Notes: a model not told the origin generated them from the letters alone. Positions 40,901-49,400 are shown, numbered from the stretch's first letter. The stretch: 64,000 nucleotides of DNA from Sebaldella sp. S0638 (GCF_024158605.1 NZ_JAMZGM010000004.1:51900-115899), one strand, 5' to 3'. Numbers and translations: made by a program.

Positions 40901-43315
40901 TACGGTGAAAGTTCCAGAGTAAAAAATGCGGGAACTGTAACAATGTCACTTGCAGGTGTGGGGATATACGGAAGAGATAGTATAATAGAGAATGCCGGTA
41001 CTATAATAACAGGAGATACAATAAAAACCGGGTTAACAGAAGAAACAGCAGTGGGAATATATGCAACAGGTACCAGTGATATAAGAAATACAAGCAGCAT
41101 TAATACAGGATGGTCATCTGTGGGTATTTTCGGGGAAAACGGAACTATTACCAATGATGGTACTATAACTGCCGGGGAAAGCTCTATATACATGTTTACA
41201 TATGGTGCCGGAGGAAATATAATAAATAATTCCACTCTGAATCTTACAGACAAAAGTATAGGTATATATGCTACAGCAGGAAGCGCTGTAAACAGCAGTA
41301 CAGGTATAATAAATGTAGGGAAATCAGATGTTATGAGTGATCCGAGAGAATTCGCGGTGGGAATGGCAACAGAAACAGGTACTGTGATCAACAGAGGAAC
41401 TATAAATGTAGGCAATGAATATGGTGTAGGAATGTTCGCCGGTAAAAAAGGCGCTAATACAGGAAAAGTCTATAATGAAGGAACGATAAACGTAACCGGT
41501 AAAAATGCTTATGGTATACAGATAAATGAAGAAGCCGAAGCATATAACATAGGAACGATAAATGTAAGCGGAGCCGGAGCATATGGAATAGCTGCTTCAA
41601 AGAGATCAAGCGTGTATAATTCAGGAATTATGAAAATACAGGGTACTTCTATGGGAGTTTATCTTGAGGATAGTTCATACTTTGAAAACAGCGGTACAAT
41701 GATAATGGATACTACAGGGCAGGGAGTATATTTGGGAACTGGGTCTCAGTTCGTAAATACACTTACAGGAACACTTATTATAAACGGAATAGGAGCAACA
41801 GAAGATCAGGTTAAGAAAATAGGGGCAACAGATTTTACTAATATAGGAAACATAGTATTCGAAGGGCCTAATGTACAGATACACGGCGTACCTATAACAA
41901 ATATAGGGAATATAGTTATTAACGGGCCTTTGAATATACCGGCAGGAACAAATGTAATTCTGAACACTGTAGACACAGATGACGGAATGGGTTCATGGAA
42001 AATTCTTGACGGAATTACAGGAACAGGTAACATTATATTAAGTCCGGGAGCAACACAGGGTAATTCAAAACTTGTCCATAATGTTCAGATAATGGACTTC
42101 GGGACTACAGCAGGAGATCTGTCAATAGTGTCGCAATCAGTAACATGGCTTGCAGATAAATGGTATGATGAAGATAACACACGTCATGTATTAAGACTGA
42201 CAAAGATACCTTATGTAGAACTTCTGTCAAATACCGGAGCAATGGAATTCGGAAGAGGGCTTGACTATATTTATGAAAGACAGATAGGGAAAGAACTTCA
42301 GATGTTTGACGGCATTGATACTATAATGAACAAAGATGAGCTGGCAGAAACATTTGATATGCAGCTGAGAGGTAATGTATATGCCAATATCCAGCAGAGA
42401 ATGATGGATGTGGACGGAGTATTTGATACTGCGTACAAACAGCTTAAGAGCGAGGAAAATACAACTAAGGATATAACAAAAGTGTCTGCTATATATTCAG
42501 GAGGAAATATATCGGATAAAAATCCGGGAGTGGAAGAATATGATTATCAGTCACTTGGAATAATGTATCTGAAAGAAAAAGAAACATTGAAATATGGTAC
42601 AAACTTTAATTACTCGCTGGGAATACTGCAGAGTAAATTTGACTTTGATCAGGATTCAAAAGAAGATGTAACAAGCCTGAAAGCAGGTATAGGATATGAG
42701 CAGTATCTCGCACAGAACAGCAGATTTAAGTTTATGACAAGAGGAGAACTTGGTGTAAACTATCATGATATGGAAAGAAAAATTCACCTGAATACGGGAA
42801 CATATAAGAATACCGGGGATTATTTTTCAGGAACTGCACAGATAAAGAACAGAATTAACTATGAACTGCCTATAATATCAAAAACATTTAAAGTAGATAT
42901 TTTTGGAAGTCTGAATATGGGTTACGGAGTATATGAAGGATTCAAAGAAGACGGAGACGGAATATATCTTGATGTAAAATCGGAAGATTATTTCTCATTA
43001 AGACCTGGTGTGGGAGTGGAAGGAGAACTGGCATACACAACAGTAAAGGGAAATAAATTCATGGTAACCGCAGGGGCTGCATATGAATATGAGACACAGG
43101 ATATATATGATGACGGAAACCGTGTAAAAATAGCTGATACTCCGGCAGGATATTACAGACTAGAAAAACCGGAAAAAATTGATAATATAGTAAAAGCTAA
43201 TCTGGGACTGGGATTTGAGACTACATACGGGTTCAAAACAGGAGTAAGAGTGGAAAGAGAAGAAGGAAGCGTAGACGGAACAAAATATCAGATAGATTTC
43301 TCATGGAAATTCTAG
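31979..43315 (+). CDS. Autotransporter 1, giant passenger and beta-barrel
   Basis: The open frame after the amber codon encodes 3,778 residues (3,733 from the first ATG at 32114, which has no RBS). Order: a short N-terminal linker; a proline-rich segment (about 10-145 from 32114); a glycine-, asparagine- and threonine-rich passenger of many GIY/GVY-centred beta-solenoid repeats (about 150-3300); and a C-terminal autotransporter barrel (about 3445-3733) ending in SWKF. It would be exported by the Sec system, inserted in the outer membrane and display a very long fibre, probably an adhesin. It has no signal peptide of its own, so without read-through or reversion it should not be secreted. Codon use looks like that of its neighbours. 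Confidence 0.85.
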   Translation, partial: QGNYIGKRGTTGWITESHTSKHGYSWSNFSQNAWDGNTAIYDNTYMFSIMATVTPKQQPNIPVPNVNLPSLGGISAPSYNPISINVNEPTLIGSISIDQVNIGFVGVNPPLLGAIANVTSPKSVTVSGVDPNININVTAPGEVKMDVIVPPKIDVNPPVISVDPQTPPKIEPPVIVIPSPKTVQAPNFSNYIAPGGSWITGHGETIRGVNTFQNGVLVAYTTADYTLGTTANLASGQLRRLTDPAFPLFSELSLSGGGGGRGTIYAYRTDDGVTGTSGYTNVRIGEAVTTYDPKYWSAAPGYGQDIAGSANRTGYAAGAVVTNSINQKNRWLMTVHKRAGNALTTISNIDFILGGPDGAPGTPALPGEAAKTAEAGVLLMRNDGDVQFNNSSITLRGRTTINQNIVHYGNHYLTSLEFNNVTINIVGNENTLFTNVPVSDIGYWSTPELNSQQPNWGLPEKDNGIGAKGIFGKTDLDIDTKVNTVFFVQAAASRRWNGYNAVTNPGGLYVYTPLMGRIRYYNRDGSGNKGTFNFNGSGNVGAWINKYTPDRAAYGYAGVGASETPEIDLGTVNMRGDGNVGVYFTQHNSRPDYNGIYQGKLPLDFRIGETLGKGGTTTQSDIGNTDGDKNSTTGNVALYVTSGQRTDLTVANGYFPATVNLITHASTNTQGGGITAGTQLGYTDLNTVAHRIKDLTISDYSVIFGKYSKDNIAVVSRNGSVVRINPAGNITDGVAAGTPDADRATGSIIAYAEGVWYNPRPAVINPNNGAVGSGLVVTDGTPGQKYVANYGSEIHLQKPVVMGSKSAIPLYAKDGAKITTQSITLYGPDSIGSYADGRRFWNPTVLQTSGAGTGGKPQTNVTVTGDITAVNGNNNKGVISLSANKSGATEIVISTGDGSSVTVNGKININGLGAYADGAASKIAITGAGSTITSSSDGALVAKNGGKINFAGGTINHNHDDSLAFFAGEIGTNPTLSPLSNINFTGTTTINYTKGVVFYGKPSDYSNAASTTARYGGMSNVKINIMGHGVNLGVFEYNAGEAITTWNGDNTSLMASLQARVGGATITNGGGYWVKSSLDGGNFIINSDVNRDSVSSGSVSGDQFNDITMERVAFTLNAGKTISSNAGKGMLITSNAKAASNNETGYTIAGTIDVKGTNGLGTFVNYGHTVLNSGGKILTENGVGVYGVNGSRTENKAGGLISVGTALTQENIGIIGLSEKKKIGAEPDDTFGFKVNGALTAVNITNSGDLEVTGNKSMGIYADNNVASPNKAKVLVTNEGKIEVTGDETTGIYVNTGTITLKDTNNIIVGKDGKGVYGKNSDLAVGNTSITVGDNGVGLLFEGNTVINPYGGAGKTLEIKLSNPSVQKGTAVYFTGLNGETLTNNINIKVGTDGFGADDGSSVTGIYGTGKKVGAVQHMPAVINNGNILVGEGDKGIYGEYLNITNTGEIALQNKSVGIYTKNSNVTTASDKIKVDGDETIGAYVRWSGTLNFGTASSQVLAVNGKKSIGVYVGGYTRNIISGVPEDPYDPGSPTTKAPGARGINNAVITLGNTVKTASVNPYEDLKIGMYLNGGEEINSVQNNLNNTNAVINVGANNIGVYGVRSEFTNAGTINNKDTGTGNQNIGIYFTDAASGVPALTGGDKFKITNTGTINVEGENNLGIFATINEISGRTDSSGVINLDAGGIINVKPVTKGATPVNTPIGVYAKGSGIKISTTTAAGNTFNVDEDGIGIYSDGTNELTGYKGTYNLRSSMAGTQAVKSIGIFLKDGSVAKSGDITLNSVTGNDSSGNAIRPIGVYYSKPTTVGTLGTLGHGLNITDTGTGAGKSVIGLFITGINNTDSVKSTGNITLGSDESLGAYVIDSVLSSTGTITANGKSSYGVYLTNSTAFATQDSIFTNEYDPLKKGEIYAKADSSIGLLIKGDTAVTNVPLGVNKGTVESGVSLVSGIDAVGVYVENGKFINDKTAAYTGLIKSNLASTEPIPGVIIAGSIAVSSKDGEVLNKGDITSEYVGIYSEDSKIEHQGNINILSGTGIIGKRTTAPGADSTIILDTDTVTGSSSKITGTANGLTGVLALDGTKVTLKDSDISLTGNKAFGLLLTSIVPSASNKSSAELLKGDITVGNGGIAVYSVNGNLDIKNYDANSKFVLGNEGIGIYADTDTAIDTGSGVKVLNMDYTSATDKGVGVYYEESTGLGNRVNNITVKNINTGQKENFVNILSNNTNLINNADQVVGKSGIGIYGSGRGSIINNGTIFLNGETAVGLYAKGAGPADIVTISKLGSIEEETGSLVDYKERIGAYIDTNANITGTDNYTFNVDGGIGMYLKSYIDYAGTMTVGGTTFNDGLNDHRTIGIYVDSSVNSLAKDLNTNIKITGEEGVGIYLAKTGITGAAVKYTGTMDLLAVNPSGKYGIGIYLSEYSNLDFTGTINIGGATGVNNIGFYIENNATSSLTAGTINTNNSGILAYIKEGTFNTSGSLVINGLTNIIVEGATGSVTNGVNVEVGTTGLQGINGATVVNLSTGKLWSVIDQALALSGSDGVKITNEGIIGLTGENSVGIFTKDSTATLKNGSSIEVGKNGVGVYALLDNNAPDSVVKIDTGSSLIKIGEGATGIAFDKKIGSTGDLRLDFTGTVDIQGTGGENKGIYMKDTIVSGTVAGNIILSDNSTGIYTDNSNFTTNAYIKVGASTGLGTAVGIFADNGAIVTNTGTVETGDSGIAHFAGNGGVINTNGLNILADKSTIAMAGVGGTINYNNAGDVFVGNDERKGFAADGGIVNLTGGKIVNVGNNNSVGIIIGSSGSVNNINSINVGNASTGVYVKDNSNYNIYYNIFLNDHSAGGISGEGGIITLNSGISIISAPGVNETIGMINKGAGGTADNRGVIDFTGGTGNIGMYGSSTDNIQNNNQILIGDSASTSTAVGMYGETANNILNYANINIGKAAIGMYGKNVTDGISGVDNYANITSTATNAIGMYGESSRVKNAGTVTMSLAGVGIYGRDSIIENAGTIITGDTIKTGLTEETAVGIYATGTSDIRNTSSINTGWSSVGIFGENGTITNDGTITAGESSIYMFTYGAGGNIINNSTLNLTDKSIGIYATAGSAVNSSTGIINVGKSDVMSDPREFAVGMATETGTVINRGTINVGNEYGVGMFAGKKGANTGKVYNEGTINVTGKNAYGIQINEEAEAYNIGTINVSGAGAYGIAASKRSSVYNSGIMKIQGTSMGVYLEDSSYFENSGTMIMDTTGQGVYLGTGSQFVNTLTGTLIINGIGATEDQVKKIGATDFTNIGNIVFEGPNVQIHGVPITNIGNIVINGPLNIPAGTNVILNTVDTDDGMGSWKILDGITGTGNIILSPGATQGNSKLVHNVQIMDFGTTAGDLSIVSQSVTWLADKWYDEDNTRHVLRLTKIPYVELLSNTGAMEFGRGLDYIYERQIGKELQMFDGIDTIMNKDELAETFDMQLRGNVYANIQQRMMDVDGVFDTAYKQLKSEENTTKDITKVSAIYSGGNISDKNPGVEEYDYQSLGIMYLKEKETLKYGTNFNYSLGILQSKFDFDQDSKEDVTSLKAGIGYEQYLAQNSRFKFMTRGELGVNYHDMERKIHLNTGTYKNTGDYFSGTAQIKNRINYELPIISKTFKVDIFGSLNMGYGVYEGFKEDGDGIYLDVKSEDYFSLRPGVGVEGELAYTTVKGNKFMVTAGAAYEYETQDIYDDGNRVKIADTPAGYYRLEKPEKIDNIVKANLGLGFETTYGFKTGVRVEREEGSVDGTKYQIDFSWKF

Positions 43316-43453
43316 TCTGGATAAAATAAATGCATCTGATTTATTTATTCAGAATATCAGGTTATTAATAATAAAGAAATGTTTTCATTAGTTATATAAA
43401 CGGACTTTATCCGGAATGTTTCTGCTTTCGGAAAAAAGCCGACAGGAGGAAAA

Positions 43454-43831
43454 ATGAGAAAATTATTGATATGTTTAATGATAGGTCTAAGTACATGGGG
43501 TTATGCTTATACACGAACATCAACAATAACAAAAGAAGCCGAAAAAATGGAAAAAGCTGAGGAACAGAGAAAAGACAGGCTCAGCAGAAGAAAGGAAAAG
43601 CTGGAAGCAGAACTTGCAGAATTGCAGGGGAATTATAACAGCAGAACAGAGATAACAGAAAAACTTAAAATGGATTCGGAAGTAAGATGGTACAGGGATG
43701 AATATAAGGAAATACTGAAAAAATATGAATCAGTTCAGACTGATCTTGAAAAAGAAATAGAAAAAAAAGAGAGAGAACTGGCAATAGTTAACAGAGGTCT
43801 TGGAATAACAGCAGAAACTGTGGATGAGTAA
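43454..43831 (+). CDS. FadA-like coiled-coil adhesin family protein
   Basis: A 125-residue protein with a signal peptide (cleavage near WGYA) and a mature part that is almost all charged alpha-helix: a long coiled coil, a short turn around YNSRTEI, and a second helix (RWYRDEYKEILKKYESVQ onward). Length and the second helix resemble FadA, the helical-hairpin adhesin of Fusobacterium (its RFYKSQYQDLASKYE region); this comparison is from memory. RBS AGGAGG. It lies 138 nt after autotransporter 1 and begins a series of small secreted proteins. Confidence 0.7.
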   Translation: MRKLLICLMIGLSTWGYAYTRTSTITKEAEKMEKAEEQRKDRLSRRKEKLEAELAELQGNYNSRTEITEKLKMDSEVRWYRDEYKEILKKYESVQTDLEKEIEKKERELAIVNRGLGITAETVDE

Positions 43832-44226
43832 AATATAGTTTTTAAAAAGTAAAAACAGATAATGATAATTTTGCGGTATTGTATCTTTTTTGGATCTGTT
43901 TTGCAGAAGATGCGGAAATATAATTTAATCAGGTTACAAATAGATTGAATTACACTTCTTTACTTAAAATAGTTATTTACCGGATTCCCCAAAACCCGAA
44001 AAATATATTTTCAAGTTTTTTAAATATAAATGCCCTTGTTCGAATGTAAGCAGCATATGCTTTCAGATAGCAGTAACAGATATTATAAACATCCGTTTTT
44101 AAAAAAATCCGTCAGCCTTGTTGCAGAACAGATCTGAAAAGATATAATAACTGCGAAATGTGTAATATCTTTATCTTGAGAAATATGAATAAAGTTCCGT
44201 TTTATATGGAGAAAAGAGGAAAAATT
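43832..44226. other. Intergenic region before the small secreted protein genes
   Basis: 395 AT-rich bases without a recognisable gene. I see no clear terminator or consensus promoter; the ATG at 44158 in frame with the next gene has no RBS. Confidence 0.4.
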
Positions 44227-44472
44227 ATGAAAAAAATAATAATGTTATCAGTATTGCTGATATTTTCCGCAGGACAGACTTCACTGTCAGCTCCGAAAAT
44301 AAGAAAAGCAAAGAAAACCGAGAGTCAGAAAATGCAGGCTGAAATAGACAGAATAGAGAAAAGAGTAAATGAAATAAATAAAAATATAGAAGATTATAAA
44401 ACATCTGAAATAAAGCTGGACGAGCTGGAAGAAAAATATTCACAGACAATGAAGGATTTGAGATTAGAATAA
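44227..44472 (+). CDS. Small secreted coiled-coil protein A
   Basis: An 81-residue protein with a signal peptide (hydrophobic MLSVLLIFSAG, cleavage near SLSA) and a mature helix rich in Glu, Lys and Asn with heptad spacing (IDRIEKRVNEINKNIEDYK). The ATG at 44227 follows AGAGGA at good distance; a longer in-frame start at 44158 lacks an RBS and would hide the signal peptide. It starts a tight run of four small genes and an ompA-like gene. Role unknown; likely periplasmic. Confidence 0.7.
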   Translation: MKKIIMLSVLLIFSAGQTSLSAPKIRKAKKTESQKMQAEIDRIEKRVNEINKNIEDYKTSEIKLDELEEKYSQTMKDLRLE

Positions 44473-44482
44473 AGGAGAAATT

Positions 44483-44626
44483 ATGAAAAAAATTTTTTTA
44501 TCAGGAATGGTTCTGTTTATGATGACAGCCTGTACTTCCGGGGAGACTAAGAGAACAATAGAAGATACCAAAGAACGTGTGAATAACACAGAACAGTATT
44601 TGTGGGAAAATCAGGTAAAGGAATAA
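44483..44626 (+). CDS. Mini-lipoprotein 1 (47 residues)
   Basis: A very short gene with RBS AAGGAG and a lipoprotein signal ending MTAC (Cys17). The mature part is only 31 residues and mostly helical (RTIEDTKERVNNTEQYLWEN). It contains N-x-E-x-YL, which recurs in the second mini-lipoprotein of this run. It is 10 nt after the preceding coiled-coil gene and 24 nt before the next. Confidence 0.7.
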   Translation: MKKIFLSGMVLFMMTACTSGETKRTIEDTKERVNNTEQYLWENQVKE

Positions 44627-44650
44627 CAGAAGCGAGAGGAGAAAAATAAT

Positions 44651-44929
44651 ATGAAAAAGAAAATTTTTATATACGGTCTTCTGGGATTCTTACTGGGAAT
44701 TGCAGGATTTGCCGCAGAAGAGGAAGCCTACGGCATAGAAGAAGTACAGATTCTGGAAGAAGAGAAAATCTCTTTGACAAAAGTGGAAAAAGCAGAACAG
44801 GAGCTTGCCCATATGCAGGAAAAAGTTGATTTTTATAAAAGAGTAGTGAGAAGTGTGGAAAGAGAAGAAGCAGAACTCAAAGAACTAAACAAAATAAAAA
44901 TGAGAGATATAAAGAAAACAATAAAATAG
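44651..44929 (+). CDS. Small secreted coiled-coil protein B
   Basis: A 92-residue protein with a signal peptide (FIYGLLGFLLGIAGFA, cleavage near GFAA) and a mature charged helix with heptads (KVEKAEQELAHMQEKVDFYK). RBS GAGGAG. Size and heptad pattern are like protein A, although the sequences diverge. It is probably periplasmic and part of the same operon. Confidence 0.7.
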   Translation: MKKKIFIYGLLGFLLGIAGFAAEEEAYGIEEVQILEEEKISLTKVEKAEQELAHMQEKVDFYKRVVRSVEREEAELKELNKIKMRDIKKTIK

Positions 44930-44952
44930 TAATCTCAAAAAGAGGAGAAAAT

Positions 44953-45150
44953 ATGAAAAAAATTATATTATTGTCTGCATTCTTACTTATGGTATCCTGC
45001 TCTACGAATAAGGCTCTGGTAGAATACAACAGACAGAGAATGGATAAAAATGAGGAATATCTGAATAGTGTAGAGGGAAAAACAGTGCCTAAGGGGGAAA
45101 TAAACGGAACAACAAGAAGAGTCCCTCTGGAAAAGGAGGCGGACAGATGA
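44953..45150 (+). CDS. Mini-lipoprotein 2 (65 residues)
   Basis: The lipoprotein signal ends in MVSC (Cys16). The mature part is about 50 residues and includes RQRMDKNEEYLNSVEG, whose N-E-E-YL echoes the N-T-E-Q-YL of mini-lipoprotein 1. RBS AGAGGAG. Its stop overlaps the ompA-like start by 4 nt (ATGA), so the two are translated together. Confidence 0.75.
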   Translation: MKKIILLSAFLLMVSCSTNKALVEYNRQRMDKNEEYLNSVEGKTVPKGEINGTTRRVPLEKEADR

Positions 45151-45686
45151 AAAGATTAATACCGGTATTGTTATTAACAGTTCTTTCTGTTCAGGCAGCA
45201 GCGAGACCTTTTACCACAAAGCAGATGAGAAATGATACTATAAGAATAAATGCAATGGAAGTGGAGCTGATAGAGGAAAAAGCAGAACCTGCCATGGAAA
45301 AGAAAGAAGTAAAAGAAGAAAAGAAAGTAATAAGACTGGGTGAAGATAAGCTGTTTTTTGATTTTGATGACAGCAGGGTAAAACCAGAGTATTACGGAGA
45401 ATTAAGAGAAGCAGTAAAGGTGATAAAAAGCAGCAGTATGAGAGTAAGTATAACAGGACATACCGATTCTAAAGGAAGTGCAGAGTATAATGAAAAACTT
45501 TCGTTAAGAAGAGCAGAAGCAGTAAAGATAAAACTTTTAGAATTTGGATTAAATGAGAATGATATAGCCGGAGTAAGAGGATTAGGAGAAAGTGATCCAA
45601 TAGCTCCAAATACAAGACCTGATGGTAAGGATAATCCGGAAGGAAGAGCGATGAACAGAAGAATAGAACTGGAACTCGTAAAGTAA
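45147..45686 (+). CDS. OmpA-family peptidoglycan-binding protein
   Basis: A 179-residue protein with a signal peptide (cleavage near QAAA), a variable charged linker (about 30-62) and a C-terminal OmpA-like domain (about 65-179). The domain shows LFFDFDDSRVK, the peptidoglycan motif TGHTDSKGSAEYNEKLSLRR and GESDPIAPN. OmpA-like domains bind the diaminopimelate of peptidoglycan, so this protein can tether an outer-membrane complex to the wall. It has no barrel of its own. It is coupled to mini-lipoprotein 2, which may supply the membrane anchor. Terminator follows. Confidence 0.9.
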   Translation: MKRLIPVLLLTVLSVQAAARPFTTKQMRNDTIRINAMEVELIEEKAEPAMEKKEVKEEKKVIRLGEDKLFFDFDDSRVKPEYYGELREAVKVIKSSSMRVSITGHTDSKGSAEYNEKLSLRRAEAVKIKLLEFGLNENDIAGVRGLGESDPIAPNTRPDGKDNPEGRAMNRRIELELVK

Positions 45687-45689
45687 AAA

Positions 45690-45730
45690 TAAAAAATCCC
45701 TGAAAAAATTATTTTTGAGGGATTTTTTAT
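45690..45730 (+). terminator. Terminator after the OmpA-family gene
   Basis: AAAAATCCCTGAAAAA and its near complement TTTTTGAGGGATTTTT (one mismatch) form a strong hairpin with a T-run. Confidence 0.85.
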
Positions 45731-46400
45731 TTTAAAGACTTAATTATGAAAATCCAAAAAATGTAAAAATTACAATATTGCAAAAAAAATGTTTTTATAA
45801 TATAAAAAATATATTCTTGGTAATGCTACATTTTTCAGTAAATATAAACATGTAAAGAATTTTATTATTGACAAATTCTGAAAAATAAGTATAATTTAAT
45901 AAATTGTCTAAAAATTTTAGGTTTGATAATTAATTTATATAAAATTTATGGAAGAAACCCCGAGAAATTGTAAAAAAGGGTTGTCAGTGGATTCTATGAT
46001 ACAAAAATGAAAATTAAATTTTTTTCTATTCTAATAAATTGAATGCTTAATCAAAAAATGGAAATTATAAAATAGAAGTTAGATATTGTGATTATTTAAT
46101 TATAATAAAAAAAAATTACAAATATTAAAGTATCAAAACTATTAGAGCGAATGATCTATTCAGTAAATGGGATTTTATAAAATTGTATTTGCAGATATTT
46201 ACAGTAAAAATTCAGTTTCTTCTTATCATATAAAAATCTTTCAATAAAAAACAGGCAGTTTCACTTAAAAAAATAAATTCTGAAATGTTATTTTTGTAAA
46301 TTATAAAAATAGATTTCGTTGATTTTTTGTATAAGCATATATAGTCTCTTACAGTGTTTATATGGTTTTTTTATGTGCTTTGAAAGGAGGAGACATAATC
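45731..46400. other. Long non-coding region and leader of autotransporter 2
   Basis: About 670 very AT-rich bases without a gene. It carries the promoter at 45868-45895, a TTGA-N8-TCAA site (46039-46054) and a strong RBS (AAAGGAGGAGA) just before 46401. If only that promoter is used the leader is about 500 nt. I cannot exclude a promoter closer to the gene. Confidence 0.45.
45868..45895 (+). promoter_or_regulatory. Consensus promoter upstream of autotransporter 2
   Basis: TTGACA (45868-45873), 16-bp spacer and TATAAT (45890-45895), both hexamers perfect. Confidence 0.7.
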
Positions 46401-49400
46401 ATGAAAAATAATTTTTTAAAGGTGGGAGCTTTTATTTTGGTTTTGGCACCTGCGGTAAGTATGGGGACACAAGATAGTTTTAATAAGATAGATGAATTTT
46501 TATTATGGGGATCATACTATAAATTTAAGAAAAATACAAAGTCAACATATACCTCTAACTCTAAAGAATCAGATGGTTCCGGAGAAGAGGAAGAAAAACC
46601 GGTATTACCTATTCCGGATCCTATAGCTGTAGTCAAAGAAGACAATGTGATTAAAGCATGGAAAGAAAATGCGGGCGACAGACTTTATTACACAGTTTCA
46701 AATGATATATTTTCCACTGATAAAGCAGCTTTATGGCTGACTGATCTGAATACGGAAGTAGTGAATGATAAAATACTGGATTCCACTTTTACAGGAACAG
46801 GAGCTGAGAATTTTTCAGTAGAAGCCGAGGAAAATGCAGTTTTTATCAATAACGGAACTGTAGCCGGAACTCACGGGGGAATCAGAGGAAAGAGCGGCGC
46901 AGAGATACAAAATAACAATATAATAGAGAACGCCGGGGATTACGGCATATATCTGGAAAACGGCAATGCGCACAATAGCGGCACAGGAATAATTTCCAGT
47001 ACAGGAGATTATGGTATTTTTGCAGCAACTGAAAATAGTACAGCTGCTAACAGCGGAGTTATTGAAAATACCGGTAATTACGGAATGGCAGCGAACGGCG
47101 GAGAAATAACAAATAATGCCGGCGGAGTGATAAAAAACGGAATGGATTTCGGGATGTATTCTGCAGGTAACAGCAGTTCGGCTTTGAATAAGGGAGTAAT
47201 AGAAAATATCGGGAATTATGGTATGCTTTCTGAATCGGGTGCAAAATCAGTTAATGAAGGAACAGTGAAGAATTCAGGTAACATAGGAATGGGCGGTTCC
47301 GGATTAAACAGTACAGTTATAAACGACGGAATAGTAGAAAACACAGGAGATACCGGAATAAATCTTACAGGCGGTGCAAAAGGAACTAATAACGGAACAG
47401 TAAGAAATACAGGAGATTACGGTGCGAAAGTTCTGGATAATTCATATTTTGAAAATAACAGCAGTATGGAAAATACTGGGATGTACGGAATATATGCTGA
47501 TTCAGACTCTGAAATTCTTAATAATACAGCAGGAATAGTACAGAATAACGGAGATTACGGAATAGCAGTCTTAAATACGGCAGGAACATCTTCAAAGGCT
47601 TCGAATAAAGGAACAGTCAAGAATGCCGGAGATTATGGAATGTATGCAGAATGGAACAATGCTGTAATAGAAAACGGCGGAACAATAGAAAATACGGGAA
47701 CATATGGAATGTATGCAGTTTCCGGTGCAAAAGCACAAAATACCGCAGGCGGAATCGTGAAAAATTCTGGAGATACAGGAATGGCAGCTGACGGTCTCGG
47801 AAGTATAGCTATAAATAACGGGTCAGTGGAAAATACAGGAAATAACGGTTTCTATATTTCTAATTATGCAGAAGGTACAAACAGCGGTATAATTAGGAAT
47901 ACAGGAGATTACGGGATACGTACAATAAATTATTCATATGCAGTGAACAGCGGTACAATAGCAAATACTGGAACAAACGGAATGTTTGTCACAGGAAATT
48001 CCGAAGCTTTGAATGATACTTCAGGAATAATAGAGAATCAAGGGAACTACGGAATTGCTGTAGCTTCTGGTTCAAAGGCCGAAAATAAAGGGATTGTAAA
48101 AAATGACGGTATGAGTGGAATCTATGTGATTAACGGCGGATTGGGGATAAACAGCGGAACAATAGAAAATACAAGTACATATGGTATTTATACTACAGCA
48201 GTAAATTCTAAAGGAATAAATTACGGAACAATAAAAAATGACGGAACACATGGTATGTATGCTACCACTAATTCCGAAGTTCTGAATGATTCTACAGGGA
48301 TAATAGAAAATACAGGGAATTATGGTATTGTGGCAGGATCTAATTCATTAGGTACAAATAACGGTATTATAAAAAATCAGGGAACAAACGGAATGTATAC
48401 TACAAATGCCGGGACGATAATCAATAACGGAAGAATAGAAAATACAGGGACTTATGGTATGCAGGCAACAGGAGCAGGTTCACAGGCTGTTAACGGATTA
48501 TCAGGAGTGATAGCAAATAACGGGAATTCCGGACTTTACGGGATTAATGGTGCACATGTGGTAAATAAAGGAACAATAAAAAATACAGGTGATTATGGAA
48601 TGCATCTGAATAATGCTACTGGTATAAACGAGGGAACTATTTATCTGACAGGGGATAATAAGATCGGAGTACATATAAATAATAATGCGGTCTTTATAAA
48701 TAACGGTATTATCAGAGTAGACGGGAATAATGTCACAGGAATAAAAGCTATGGGGAACAGTGTGGTACAAATAGCTCAGAATTCTCAGATAATTTTGAAC
48801 GGCAATGCAGCTGTAACACAGGGAAATACTGATTACAGCGATAAGCAGAGTACCGGTGCCGCAAACAGCAACTCAGCAGGAAAAGCATATAACATAGATT
48901 CTACATCTACACTTGTAAATGCCGGAACTATATCAGCATACGGAACATTTACAGTAGAGGAAACAGGAAAATTCGTGCTTGATACAAAAACAGGAACTAT
49001 AAATGCAGACAGCGTGGATTTAGCTGGGGACTTATATGTGAATGCTGCCGGAACTACTGATTCTTTTAGTGATAAATTTACACTAAGAAATCTGAATACT
49101 GAAAAAGTAGAAGGTGAAGGATCATTAATATCAGATTCACTTTTATTTACAGGAAAACTGGAAAAAAATTCCAGCGGAAAATATGATATAGTAATGGAAA
49201 GAAAAGATTTTTCCGAAGTGTTTAGCAGTGAATTCGGAAAAATACTGGAAGAAAATTATAGCGAAACAGGAGATATTGAAGGGAAAAATAAAATATATAA
49301 TTCACTGAAAGTGAGTGTAACTTCCAAAGATAGGGCATTAACAGCAGAAAACGAGCTGACTGGAAGAAGTATAGTAAGTAATCTGATGTATCAGGAATTC

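Noticed and set aside
40858-41415. Long minus-strand open frames inside autotransporter 1 (for example 185 codons here)
   Set aside because: They are reverse-strand shadows of repetitive Gly/Asn/Thr-rich coding DNA, Pro/Ile/Val-rich and without RBS or family motifs.
46860-48650. Possible CRISPR-like repeat array
   Set aside because: The repeats are degenerate, irregularly spaced, in frame and encode a beta-solenoid; there are no unique spacers and no cas genes.
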